A stretch of 64,000 nt of DNA from CAVRTM01 sp963724015 (GTDB taxonomy: Bacteria > Actinomycetota > Actinomycetes > Actinomycetales > Dermatophilaceae), in contig CAVRTM010000021.1 of the NCBI GenBank assembly GCA_963724015.1, forward strand, positions 248,001 through 312,000, read 5' to 3'. A model generated the notes under the pieces. That model saw nothing but the letters and a program-made list of their open reading frames with translations, was not told where the DNA came from and searched no databases. Positions 1-8,786 of the stretch are shown piece by piece (within the stretch, counting starts at the first letter, position 1; each line of letters begins with the position of its first letter). Made by a program: the position numbers and the translations under genes.

Positions 1-795
1 CGCCTCGACCAGGTCGCAGAGGCCCCGCACCAGTGCGGGGTTGCGGACCAGCATCGAGCCGCCGCCGGCCGGGTCGTGGCGCGAGACGTCGACCACGGCG
101 GCGTCCTCGTCGGCGACCAGGACGGAGAACGGCAGCGTCTCGACGAACCGGAACTGCTCGCCGCCGTCGGCCCGCGCCTCCAGCACCGCCCCCGCCCCCG
201 GGATCTCCAGCACCCCGATCTCGTAGGTCGTGCGCATCACCAGCTCGGTCCCGTCCGCCGCGAGGGAGCGCTCCCGGTGTGCGGCCATCGGCGCCGCGAA
301 CAGCGCCTCGGTGCGGCGGGAGCGGTCCCGCATGGCCCGCAGCGACGTCCGCGCCGCGCTGACGATCTCCGCGCTGGCCGAGTGCAGGTCGTCCAGGGAG
401 TACAGGGAGCGCACCCCCTCGGTGCGCGGCCGGTCCGACGATCGTGACTGGAAGAACACCTGGCTCAGCTCGTGCGCGGCGCCCCTCACGGCCCGGGCAC
501 GGCGCTCCAGCTCCGCCGCGTGGGCGGGCAGGGCGATGTCGGGCGGCACGACCTCCCAGGTGTCCACCGCGGTGAGCCGGATCAGCCCGCGGGCGTTCAG
601 GACGCCGAGAGCACGGTCGACCGTGCTGCTGGGCAGCCCCTGGGCCACCAGCAACGTCCGGCTGGGCGTGGGCTGCTGGACCAGAGCGAGATAGACCCGC
701 GTGATCACCGACTCCGTCATGTGGCTGTCGATGGCGGGGTCGTCCGTGGGATCCACGGGCGCCCCCCACGGGTCGGCGTCGTCCTGCGGAGGCAT
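1..795 (-). CDS. TrmB-type HTH transcriptional regulator, 3' end cut by the window edge
   Basis: The complement strand is open from an ATG at 795 to the window edge, giving 265 residues with no stop, so the gene is partial at its C-terminus. Residues about 28-75 look like a winged helix-turn-helix (QPTPSRTLLVAQGLPSSTVD, then VLNARGLIRL), as in the TrmB family. Residues about 130-250 resemble a ligand or phospholipase-D-like regulatory region typical of TrmB/LuxR-type actinobacterial regulators that sense osmotic or sugar signals. A C-terminal DNA-binding domain could lie outside the window. The gene is divergent from purD and separated by 361 bp. The assignment rests on reading the HTH only; target genes are unknown. 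Confidence 0.6.
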   Translation of the reverse strand, partial: MPPQDDADPWGAPVDPTDDPAIDSHMTESVITRVYLALVQQPTPSRTLLVAQGLPSSTVDRALGVLNARGLIRLTAVDTWEVVPPDIALPAHAAELERRARAVRGAAHELSQVFFQSRSSDRPRTEGVRSLYSLDDLHSASAEIVSAARTSLRAMRDRSRRTEALFAAPMAAHRERSLAADGTELVMRTTYEIGVLEIPGAGAVLEARADGGEQFRFVETLPFSVLVADEDAAVVDVSRHDPAGGGSMLVRNPALVRGLCDLVEA

Positions 796-1156
796 GAGCC
801 CCCTTCCTGCTCGGCCCGGGTTGCGCTGGCGGCTTTCCGACATTGACTGTAGTCCGCCACTGCAGGGCCTTACGCCGGCCGCGCCGATTTGCCAGAGTGG
901 CGGTCGTCGGTTTCGACCGGCCAGGCGCGCAGAGTCGCAGGTCCCCCCGCCGGGCGACCGCGCGCAGGGCGCGGCGTCCCCGGGAGAATGCCCCCCCTGC
1001 CTCCCTGGGACGTCGCGCACACCCATGCCGGAGCCGGCCGCGCTGCCTCACCGGCTCCGCAGCCCGCCCGCCGGCCCACGGCTCCCATGCCGCTCGCATC
1101 CCGGTCCGCCCTCGGCCGCTGGGCACCGCCGGCGCCGTCACCTACCCTTGGCGTCC
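796..1156. other. Divergent intergenic region, regulator / purD
   Basis: No credible gene is visible in these 361 bp; the reading frames crossing it have no recognisable protein character. It must hold the promoters of the TrmB-type gene (leftward) and purD (rightward). The only structure noticed is a short hairpin at 901-919 (6-bp arms CGGTCG/CGACCG). No PurR-like box or riboswitch was recognised. Confidence 0.5.
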
Positions 1157-2446
1157 GTGAAGGTACTCGTCCTCGGATCCGGTGCCCGCGAGCACGCCAT
1201 CGTCAGCGCCCTGGCCGCCGACCCGGCCGTCGACGCGGTCATCGCCGCCCCCGGCAACCCCGGCATCGACGCCATCGCCCTGTGCCGCGACCTGCCGGCC
1301 GGCCTGCTCGACGGGGACGGCGTCGCCGACCTCGCCCACGAGGTGGGTGCCGACCTGGTCGTCGTCGGGCCGGAAGCGCCGCTCGTCGCGGGCGTGGCCG
1401 ATGCCGTCCGCAGCCGGGGGATCGCCTGCTTCGGGCCCGGGCGGGAGGCGGCGCAGCTCGAGGGCAGCAAGGCCTTCGCCAAGGACGTCATGGCCGCGGC
1501 AGGCGTCCCCACCGCGCTCGCGCACGTCTGCACGACCGCCGCGCAGGCGGCCGAGGCCCTCGACGCCCTCGGCGCGCCGTACGTCGTGAAGGACGACGGC
1601 CTGGCCGCCGGCAAGGGCGTCGTCGTCACCGCCGACCGCGAGGAGGCGCTGGCGCACGCGACGCGGTGCCTGGAGGCCGGCTCGCAGGTGGTCGTCGAGG
1701 AGTTCCTCGACGGGCCCGAGGTGTCGCTGTTCTGCCTCACTGACGGTGTGCACGTCGTGCCGCTGGCCCCGGCCCAGGACTTCAAGCGGGTCGGCGACGG
1801 CGACACCGGCCCCAACACCGGCGGCATGGGCGCCTACTCACCGCTGGACTGGGCGCCGGCCGGCCTCGTCTCCGAGGTCGTCGCCCGTGTCGCCCAGCCG
1901 ACGGTGGACGAGATGCGCCGCCGCGGCACGCCCTTCACCGGTGTGCTGTACGTCGGGCTGGCCCTCACCTCCCGCGGTCCCCGGGTGATCGAGTTCAACG
2001 CGCGCTTCGGCGACCCCGAGACCCAGGTTGTCCTCGCCCGCCTCCGCTCGCCCCTGGGCCAGCTGCTGCGGGCGGCGGCGGTGGGCGGCCTGGACGAGGT
2101 CGGGCCGTTGCGGTGGAGCGAGGACCACGCCGTCACGGTGGTCCTGGCCGCTCCGGGGTATCCGGCCCCGCCGCGCACCGGAGGCGTGGTCGAGGGGCTC
2201 GCCGAGGTCCCGGCCGACGTCGAGGTGATGCACGCCGGCACCGCCTTCGGACCTGACGGCACGGTCGTCGCCGCGGGCGGGCGCGTCCTGTCGGTGGTGG
2301 CGCTCGGCGCGGACCTCGGGCAGGCGCGCGAGCGGGCCTACGCCGCGCTGGACACGATCGCGCTCGAGGGCGGGCACCACCGCGCGGACATCGCGCTCGC
2401 GGCCTCCCGCGGCGAGGTCGCCGTGCCGGGAGTCCGCGCCGGCTGA
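1157..2446 (+). CDS. purD: Phosphoribosylamine--glycine ligase (GARS)
   Basis: Cytosolic ATP-grasp enzyme making GAR from phosphoribosylamine, glycine and ATP, the second step of purine synthesis. The GTG at 1157 gives 429 residues, the family's usual length, and places the N-terminal motif GSGAREHA at residues 7-14. GPEAPL (71-76), SKAFAK and the ATP-binding loop DGLAAGKGV follow, then NTGGMGAYSP and the metal-binding region EFNARFGDPETQ. Longer upstream reading frame has no homologous character, so I reject earlier starts. It is the first of the purine genes here and is followed 58 bp later by purC; the purB gene often found between these two in actinobacteria is absent. Confidence 0.95.
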   Translation: MKVLVLGSGAREHAIVSALAADPAVDAVIAAPGNPGIDAIALCRDLPAGLLDGDGVADLAHEVGADLVVVGPEAPLVAGVADAVRSRGIACFGPGREAAQLEGSKAFAKDVMAAAGVPTALAHVCTTAAQAAEALDALGAPYVVKDDGLAAGKGVVVTADREEALAHATRCLEAGSQVVVEEFLDGPEVSLFCLTDGVHVVPLAPAQDFKRVGDGDTGPNTGGMGAYSPLDWAPAGLVSEVVARVAQPTVDEMRRRGTPFTGVLYVGLALTSRGPRVIEFNARFGDPETQVVLARLRSPLGQLLRAAAVGGLDEVGPLRWSEDHAVTVVLAAPGYPAPPRTGGVVEGLAEVPADVEVMHAGTAFGPDGTVVAAGGRVLSVVALGADLGQARERAYAALDTIALEGGHHRADIALAASRGEVAVPGVRAG

Positions 2447-2504
2447 CGGGGCTCGACGGGGCCTGGCCGCGCCGCGGGCCGTCTCCTCCTGCGAAACTGT
2501 CGCC

Positions 2505-3437
2505 ATGACGCCCGATGTCGCGGCCCAGCCGCTGGAGCTGCCCGGCCACGCCCACGTCTACTCGGGCAAGGTCCGTGACCTCTACGCGCCGGTCGACCCG
2601 GCCACCGGCCGGCCCCGCACGGACCAGCTGCTGCTGGTGGCCTCCGACCGGATCTCGGCGTTCGACCACATCCTCGACAGCGAGATCCCGGACAAGGGCA
2701 AGGTCCTCACGCAGCTGTCGCTGTGGTGGTTCGAGCAGCTCGCCGACGTGGTCCCCAACCACGTCGTCTCCACCGACGTGCCGGACGCCGTCGCCGGTCG
2801 CGCCGTGCTGGTGCGCCGCCTGGAGATGCTGCCGGTGGAGTGCATCGGCCGCGCCTACCTCACCGGCAGCGGCCTGGCCGACTACCGCCGCGACGGTGCC
2901 GTCTGCGGGGTGTCGCTGCCGGCCGGCCTGCAGGACGGGTCCGCGCTGCCCGAGCCGATCTTCACCCCGACCACCAAGGCGCCGCTGGGCGAGCACGACC
3001 TGCCGATGACCTTCGCGCAGGTCCAGGCCGAGGTCGGCGCCGACCTCGCCGTCCGCGTGCGCGAGCTGACCACGGAGATCCTGCGCCGCGGCAACGCGGT
3101 CGCCGCCGAGCGGGGCATCCTGCTGGCGGACACCAAGGTCGAGTTCGGCCTCGACCACGCCGTAGCGGACTCTGGCGGCCGCCCCGGCATCGTCCTCGCC
3201 GACGAGGTGCTCACCCCCGACTCGTCCCGGTTCTGGCCTGCGGCGCAGTGGTCGCCGGGGCGCGCGCAGGCGTCGTACGACAAGCAGTTCGTCCGGGACT
3301 GGCTCACCTCGCCGGCCAGCGGCTGGGACCGCTCCTCCGGCGAGGCGCCGCCGGCGCTGCCCGAGGACGTCGTCGCCGCGACCCGCTCGCGCTACGTGGA
3401 GGCCTACGAGCTGCTCACCGGCCGGGCGTTCGCGTGA
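2505..3437 (+). CDS. purC: Phosphoribosylaminoimidazole-succinocarboxamide synthase (SAICAR synthetase)
   Basis: Condenses CAIR with aspartate using ATP, step 7 of de novo purine synthesis. The 310-residue product starts at ATG 2505 and carries the N-terminal SGKVRDLY motif (residues 20-27), SDRISAFD, the substrate-binding region RRLEMLPVECIGRAYLTGSG, TPTTKA and the C-terminal motif DTKVEFG followed by LADEVLTPDSSRFWP. Length and motif order match the actinobacterial PurC. Its TGA overlaps the GTG start of the next gene (GTGA), so the downstream small protein is probably translationally coupled to it. Confidence 0.96.
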   Translation: MTPDVAAQPLELPGHAHVYSGKVRDLYAPVDPATGRPRTDQLLLVASDRISAFDHILDSEIPDKGKVLTQLSLWWFEQLADVVPNHVVSTDVPDAVAGRAVLVRRLEMLPVECIGRAYLTGSGLADYRRDGAVCGVSLPAGLQDGSALPEPIFTPTTKAPLGEHDLPMTFAQVQAEVGADLAVRVRELTTEILRRGNAVAAERGILLADTKVEFGLDHAVADSGGRPGIVLADEVLTPDSSRFWPAAQWSPGRAQASYDKQFVRDWLTSPASGWDRSSGEAPPALPEDVVAATRSRYVEAYELLTGRAFA

Positions 3438-3841
3438 CCGACCTCAGCGCCGCGACCCCGGGCAAGCGCCTCCTCTTCGTCTACAACGCCGACAGCGGCC
3501 TGCTCAACACGGTCCGGGACATCTGGGTGCGGGTGGCCCGGCCCGCCGACTACGAGTGCGCGCTGTGTCTGCTGACGTACGGCGCCCGCGGGATGGACCA
3601 GCGGTGGCGCCGGTTCACCCGCTCGCTGGGGCTGCCGGTGACCTTCCTGCACCGGGACGAGTTCCGCGAGGAGTTCGCCACCTCCCCGCTGCGCGACGTG
3701 GAGCTGCCGGCCGCGGTCGTGGAGGACCGCGGGGCGCTGGTGCAGGTCGTCCCGGCGGCGCAGATGCGCGCCGCCGCCGACCTCGACCGCCTCATGGACG
3801 CTGTGACCGAAGGACTCCTGCGGGCCGATAAACTGCGGTGA
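3434..3841 (+). CDS. Uncharacterised CxxC protein of the purine operon
   Basis: A 135-residue protein whose GTG start overlaps the purC stop. It begins with a short basic leader and then RLLFVYNADSGLLNTVRD, followed by YECALCLLTYGARG with a CxxC pair (about residues 42-45). I recognise the FVYNADSG...CxLCxxTYG pattern as a conserved uncharacterised bacterial family but know no established function. There is no signal peptide or membrane segment, so it should be cytosolic. Its position inside purC-purS with a stop-start overlap suggests co-translation with PurC. A metal-binding or thiol role for the CxxC is only a guess. Confidence 0.75.
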   Translation: MTDLSAATPGKRLLFVYNADSGLLNTVRDIWVRVARPADYECALCLLTYGARGMDQRWRRFTRSLGLPVTFLHRDEFREEFATSPLRDVELPAAVVEDRGALVQVVPAAQMRAAADLDRLMDAVTEGLLRADKLR

Positions 3842-3900
3842 CCGCACGCGCCAGACCCTCCGGCCGGGCGCGCACCCCTGCCTCCAGAGGAGCACCTCGC

Positions 3901-4158
3901 ATGGGAAACGTCGTCGTCGACGTCATGCTCAAGCCCGAGATTCTCGACCCGCAGGGGCAGGCCGTCGCCGGTGCCCTGCCGCGGTTGGGGTTCGACCAGT
4001 TCACCGACGTGCGACAGGGCAAGCGCTTCGTCCTCACCGTCGACGGCGAGGTCACCGACGAGGTGCTCGCGGCCGCGCGCGAGGCCGCCGAGACGCTGCT
4101 GTCCAACCCCGTGATCGAGGACGTCGTCTCGGTGCACCCGGCTGAGGTGCACGCGTGA
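3901..4158 (+). CDS. purS: Phosphoribosylformylglycinamidine synthase subunit PurS
   Basis: Small structural subunit of the three-part FGAM synthase (PurS-PurQ-PurL). The ATG at 3901 follows a good ribosome site (AGAGGAG) and yields 85 residues, the family's normal size. The sequence MGNVVVDVMLKPEILDPQG, the central VRQGKRFVL segment and the C-terminal LLSNPVIEDVVS are typical of PurS. An in-frame extension upstream is Arg/Pro rich and unlike the family, so it is rejected. The stop overlaps the purQ start. Confidence 0.95.
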   Translation: MGNVVVDVMLKPEILDPQGQAVAGALPRLGFDQFTDVRQGKRFVLTVDGEVTDEVLAAAREAAETLLSNPVIEDVVSVHPAEVHA

Positions 4159-4826
4159 GGATCGGGGTGGTGACCTTCCCCGGCACGCTGGACGACCACG
4201 ACGCCCGGCGCGCGATCCGGATCGCCGGCGGCGTCGCCGTACCGCTGTGGCACGCGGATGCCGACCTGCACGGCGTGGACGCCGTCGTCCTGCCGGGTGG
4301 CTTCTCCTACGGCGACTACCTGCGGGCCGGGGCGATCTCCCGCTTCGCGCCGGTGATGGACGCGCTGGTCCCCGCGGCGCGCGGCGGCCTGCCGGTCCTC
4401 GGCATCTGCAACGGCTTCCAGGTCCTGTGCGAGTCGCACCTGCTGCCCGGTGCGCTGGTCCGCAACGACCACCGCAAGTTCAACTGCAAGGACCAGGTGC
4501 TGCGGGTCGAGAACGCCTCGACGGCCTGGACCTCGGACTACACCGAGGGCGAGGAGATCACCATCGTCCTCAAGAACGGCGAGGGCGGCTTCGTCGCTGA
4601 CGAGCGCACCCTGGACGAGCTCGAGGGCGAGGGCCGGGTGGCGTTCCGCTACGTCGGTGACAACCCCAACGGCTCCTACCGCGCGATCGCGGGCATCACC
4701 AACGACCGCGGCAACATCGTCGGCCTCATGCCGCACCCCGAGCACTGCGTCGAGGACCTCTACGGTCCCTCCACCGACGGGCTCGGCTTCTTCACCTCGG
4801 TCCTCAAGCAGGTGGTGAACGCGTGA
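4155..4826 (+). CDS. purQ: Phosphoribosylformylglycinamidine synthase glutaminase subunit PurQ
   Basis: Class I glutamine amidotransferase that supplies ammonia to PurL for FGAM formation. The 223-residue product has the nucleophile elbow GICNGFQ (Cys85), the oxyanion region LPGGFSYGDY (46-55) and the catalytic His194-x-Glu196 in PHPEH. Length is normal. It starts with a GTG that overlaps the purS stop (GTGA) and its own stop overlaps the purL GTG in the same way, so purS, purQ and purL are a tightly coupled set. Confidence 0.97.
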   Translation: MRIGVVTFPGTLDDHDARRAIRIAGGVAVPLWHADADLHGVDAVVLPGGFSYGDYLRAGAISRFAPVMDALVPAARGGLPVLGICNGFQVLCESHLLPGALVRNDHRKFNCKDQVLRVENASTAWTSDYTEGEEITIVLKNGEGGFVADERTLDELEGEGRVAFRYVGDNPNGSYRAIAGITNDRGNIVGLMPHPEHCVEDLYGPSTDGLGFFTSVLKQVVNA

Positions 4827-7124
4827 CCGCCCCGACGCAGCGCGCCGCGCTCGACACCGTCGAGGCCGCCGCCTCCACCCCGGAGGTCGAGCAGCCCTGG
4901 TCCGAGCTCGGCCTGAAACCCGATGAGTACCAACGCATCCGCGACATCCTCGGGCGCCGTCCCACCAGCTCCGAGCTGGCGATGTACTCGGTCATGTGGT
5001 CCGAGCACTGCTCCTACAAGTCCTCGAAGATCTACATGGGGCAGTTCAAGGACAAGACGACCCCGCAGATGCGCGAGAAGCTGCTCGTCGGCATCGGCGA
5101 GAACGCCGGCGTCGTCGACATCGGCGACGGCTGGGCCGTGACGTTCAAGGTCGAGAGCCACAACCACCCGTCGTACGTCGAGCCCTACCAGGGAGCGGCG
5201 ACCGGCGTCGGCGGCATCGTCCGCGACATCATGAGCATGGGCGCGCGCCCGATCGCCGTGATGGACCCGCTGCGGTTCGGCGCGATCGACCACCCCGACA
5301 CCGCGCGGGTGCTGCCGGGCATCGTCGCCGGGGTCGGTGGCTACGGCAACTGCCTGGGCCTGCCCAACATCGGCGGCGAGGTCGTGTTCGACCCGTGCTA
5401 CCAGGGCAACCCCCTGGTCAACGCCCTGTCGGTCGGCAAGATGCGGGTCGAGGACATCCACCTGGCCAAGGCCTCGGGCGTCGGCAACCACGTCATCCTC
5501 TTCGGCGCCAAGACCGGCGGCGACGGCATCGGCGGGGTCTCCGTCCTCGCCTCCGAGACCTTCGACGCCGACGGGCCCGCGAAGCGGCCCGCCGTGCAGG
5601 TCGGCGACCCCTTCGCCGAGAAGGTCCTGATCGAGTGCTGCCTGGACCTGTACGCCGCGCACGTCGTCGACGGCATCCAGGACCTCGGCGGTGCCGGGCT
5701 GTCCTGTGCCACCAGCGAGCTGGCGTCCAACGGTGACGGCGGCATGCGGGTCTGGCTGGACCGGGTCCCGCTGCGTGACGCCTCGCTGCGGCCCGAGGAG
5801 ATCCTCATGTCCGAGTCGCAGGAGCGGATGATGGCCGTCGTCGAGCCGGGCCGGCTCGAGGAGTTCATGGCCATCACCGACCGCTGGGACGTCGAGGCCG
5901 TCGTCGTCGGCGAGGTCACCGAGGGCTCGCGGCTGGAGATCTACTGGCACGACGAGCTCATCGTCGACGCGCCGCCGCGGTCGGTCGCCCACGACGGGCC
6001 GACCTACGAGCGGCCGGCGACGCGGCCGGCGTACCTCGACGCGCTGCAGGCGGACGGGCCGCAGGGGCTGTCGCGACCGGCGACCGGTGAGGAGCTGCGC
6101 GACACGCTGCTGCGGCTGGTCGCCTCACCCAACCTGTGCGACAAGTCCTGGGTGACCGACCAGTACGACCGCTACGTCATGGGCAACACCGCGCTCGCCC
6201 AGCCCGACGACGCCGGCGTGGTCCGTGTCGACGAGGAGACCGGCCGCGGGGTCGCCATCTCGACCGACTGCAACGGCCGCTTCGCCAAGCTCGACCCCTA
6301 CGCCGGGGCGCAGCTGGCGCTGGCCGAGGCCTACCGCAACGTCGCGACCGCCGGGGCCGTGCCCCTGGCCGTGACCGACTGCCTCAACTTCGGCTCGCCG
6401 GAGGACCCCGGCGTCATGTGGCAGTTCGCCGAGGCCATCCGCGGGCTCAGCGACGGCTGCCGCGAGCTCGGCATCCCGGTCACCGGCGGCAACGTGTCGT
6501 TCTACAACCAGACCGGTGACGTCGCGATCCACCCGACGCCCGTCGTCGGCGTGCTCGGCGTGATGGACGACGTGGCTCGCCGCACGCCCTCGGGCTGGAA
6601 GGCGCCGGGCCAGGTGATCTACCTGCTCGGCACCACGCGCCGACGAGCTCGGCGGCTCGGAGTGGGCCAACGTCGAGCACCAGCACCTCGGCGGCCTGCC
6701 GCCGGCGGTCGACCTCGACCGGGAGCGGCAGCTGGCCGAGATCCTGGTCAACGCCTCGCGCGACGGCCTCGTCGACGCCGCGCACGACCTGTCCGACGGC
6801 GGCCTGGCGATCGCCCTCGCCGAGGCGTCGCTGCGCCACGGCGTGGGGGCCCGCATCTGGCTGGACGAGGTGTGCGAGCGCGACGGGATCGACCCGTTCA
6901 CGGCGCTGTTCAGCGAGTCGACCGGCCGGGCGGTCGTGGCGGTGCCCCGCTCCGAGGAGGTGCGGTTCACCGACATGTGCTCGGCCCGCGGCTTCGCCCA
7001 CGCCCGCATCGGCGTCGTCGACGAGGTCGGCAAGGCGCTCGACGTCCAGGGACAGTTCACCCTGCCGCTGGCCGACCTGCGCGCCGCCCACACCGCCACG
7101 CTCCCGGCCGCCTTCGGCCACTGA
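4823..7124 (+). CDS. purL: Phosphoribosylformylglycinamidine synthase subunit PurL, one frameshift
   Basis: Small-type PurL, the ATP-dependent synthetase half of FGAM synthase. The first about 606 residues read cleanly in one frame: EHCSYKSSK, VESHNHPSYVEPYQGAATG, GGYGNCLGLPN, ISTDCNGRF, VTGGNVSFYNQ. At about 6638-6641 (TACCTGCTCGGCACCACGCG then CCGACGAG) one extra base moves the frame; the expected continuation TTRDELGGSEWANVEHQHL, then AAHDLSDGGLAIALAEASL, runs in the next frame to a TGA at 7122. Total length corresponds to about 766 residues, normal for the family. Because the gene is needed for purine prototrophy and both halves are perfect, I read the shift as a consensus error. Confidence 0.92.
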
Positions 7125-7136
7125 CGAGCGCTCCGA

Positions 7137-7203
7137 CCGGACGCACCGCGCAGCCCGAATTCGGACACGTCGTGTCCGAATTCGGGCGCTGCGGTGCGTC
7201 CGG
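7137..7203. terminator. Long inverted repeat, bidirectional terminator between purL and a convergent gene
   Basis: Two 32-nt arms (7137-7168 and 7172-7203) are complementary at 29 positions around a 3-nt centre. Each arm contains the self-complementary core CCGAATTCGG, so several alternative folds are possible. It lies between the purL stop and the stop of the convergent gene at 7242, the expected place for a factor-independent terminator, though no T-tract follows. Confidence 0.75.
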
Positions 7204-7241
7204 CCCGGGGGTGACGGCGGCTGCGGGGCGGAGACGCCGGG

Positions 7242-8048
7242 TCAGCGCAGGCGCCAGCCCTTGAGCGGGGGCGGGGGCGGCGACGGGCTGCTGTCCGCGA
7301 CGGTCCACGGCGCCGGGGTGCCCAGCTGGCGGCGCAGCTCGGCGTCGTCGCGCAGCCCGGTGGGAAAGGGCAGGCCCGCCACCTTGCGCCGCAGGACCGG
7401 CAGGTCCAGCGGCGATGCGGACGCCACGACCACGGTGTTGCCGAACCGCTTGCCCTTGAGCACCTCGTGCGTGGCGATGAGGGCCACCGAGCCGAACGCC
7501 TCGCGGGCGCCGGCCACGACGCGGGCCACGAAGCGCAGCCCGGGCTCGTCGGCGACGTTGAGCAGGGCCACCCCGTCCGGCCGCAGCACCCGGCGGACGT
7601 CGCGCAGGAACTCCACGGTGGTGAGCTCGGCCGGGACGCGGCCACCGGCGTACGCGTCGAGCACCACGACGTCGGCGCTCGACTCCGCCAGCGCCGCGAC
7701 CCCGGTCAGCCCGTCCACGGGGCGCACCCGGATGCGGTGCCGGCGCGGCAGCGGCAGCTCCCGGCGGACCACCTCGGTCAGGGCCTCGTCGGGCTCGAGC
7801 ACGACCTGCGTCGACCCCGGCCGCTCGGCGTTGACGTAGCGCGCCAGCGTCAGCCCGGCCCCACCGACGTGCGTGACCCCCAGCGGCCCCGGCGGCAGGG
7901 TGTCGACCACCGCGGCGAAGTGCTGGACGTACTCGAACGCCAGGGACCCCGGGTCGCGCAGGTCCACGTGCGACTGCGGGGAGCCGTCGAGCATCACCGT
8001 GACCCCGCCCCGGCCGTCCTCGTCGGGCACGAGCTCGATGGCGGACAC
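7242..8048 (-). CDS. Spermidine synthase-like SAM-dependent methyltransferase
   Basis: A 268-residue Rossmann-fold protein of the spermidine synthase/methyltransferase superfamily. Visible are a motif I region VTHVGGAGLTLARYV (about 79-93), an acidic end of strand 2 in VVLEPDEALTE, and VVVLDAYAGGRVPAELTTVEFL, the region where true spermidine synthases bind polyamine. The N-terminus lacks the long beta domain of classical SpeE, so a polyamine substrate is unproven; the actinobacterial proteins of this type are usually only annotated as fused or SpeE-like. The gene is convergent with purL. A poly-proline stretch near the C-terminus is a local oddity. Confidence 0.75.
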   Translation of the reverse strand: MSAIELVPDEDGRGGVTVMLDGSPQSHVDLRDPGSLAFEYVQHFAAVVDTLPPGPLGVTHVGGAGLTLARYVNAERPGSTQVVLEPDEALTEVVRRELPLPRRHRIRVRPVDGLTGVAALAESSADVVVLDAYAGGRVPAELTTVEFLRDVRRVLRPDGVALLNVADEPGLRFVARVVAGAREAFGSVALIATHEVLKGKRFGNTVVVASASPLDLPVLRRKVAGLPFPTGLRDDAELRRQLGTPAPWTVADSSPSPPPPPLKGWRLR

Positions 8049-8090
8049 GGCGGCAAGGCTATCGCCCTGCCCGTTGCTAGGTTGTCGCCC

Positions 8091-8756
8091 ATGTCAGCCG
8101 CTGCGGGGACCCTGGTCATCTTCGACTGCGACGGGGTGCTGGTCGACAGCGAGCGGCTCGTCATCGACATCGACGTCGCGGCGGTCACGGCCGCCGGCTG
8201 GCCCGTGACGCGCGAGCAGGCGATCGAGGCGTTCGTCGGCCGCAGCAACGCCGACGTCGTGGCGATGATCGAGGCGCAGGTGGGTCATCCGCTGCCGCCG
8301 GACTGGGACGCGGCGTGGGAGGCCGACTACCACCGCGTGTTCGATGAGCTGCTGGAGCCGGTGCCGGGCGTCCGGGCGGCGGTCGAGCAGGTGATGGGGC
8401 AGGGGCGCCGTACGTGCGTGGCCTCCAGCGGCAGCCACGACAAGATGCGCCGGACCCTCGGCCGCACCGGCCTGGAGGAGCTGTTCGAGGGGCGCATCTT
8501 CAGCGCCACCGAGGTCGAACGCGGCAAGCCGGCGCCCGACCTGTTCCTGCACGCCGCGTCGAGGATGCAGGTCGGCCCCGGCCGCTGCGTGGTCGTGGAG
8601 GACAGCCGGTACGGCGTCGCCGCCGCCCGGTCCGCAGGGATGGCCGTCGTGGGCTTTGCCGGTGGCATCACCCCGGAGCACCACTTGGCCGACGCCGACG
8701 TGGTCATCACCGACATGGCCGTGCTGCCCGGGACGCTCGACGGCCTGCTCCGCTGA
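8091..8756 (+). CDS. HAD-superfamily phosphatase (beta-phosphoglucomutase-like)
   Basis: A 221-residue HAD subfamily IA protein. Motif I is FDCDGVLVDS with Asp12 and Asp14 (nucleophile and acid/base), motif II Ser in VASSGSHDK, the conserved Lys in ERGKPAPDLFL, and motif IV VVVEDSRYG. The helical cap between residues about 20 and 85 matches phosphoglycolate phosphatase / beta-phosphoglucomutase-like enzymes. The substrate cannot be read from sequence. It is divergent from the methyltransferase with a 42-bp gap, and its stop codon sits inside the loop of a terminator shared with the next, convergent gene. Confidence 0.85.
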   Translation: MSAAAGTLVIFDCDGVLVDSERLVIDIDVAAVTAAGWPVTREQAIEAFVGRSNADVVAMIEAQVGHPLPPDWDAAWEADYHRVFDELLEPVPGVRAAVEQVMGQGRRTCVASSGSHDKMRRTLGRTGLEELFEGRIFSATEVERGKPAPDLFLHAASRMQVGPGRCVVVEDSRYGVAAARSAGMAVVGFAGGITPEHHLADADVVITDMAVLPGTLDGLLR

Positions 8757-8768
8757 GGGAGCAGGCCG
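8741..8768. terminator. Bidirectional terminator overlapping the HAD gene stop
   Basis: Perfect 11-bp arms CGGCCTGCTCC (8741-8751) and GGAGCAGGCCG (8758-8768) with a 6-nt loop that contains the stop codon of the HAD gene. It separates that gene from the convergent zinc dehydrogenase. Confidence 0.8.
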
Positions 8769-8786
8769 TCATGGACGCGGGCGCGG

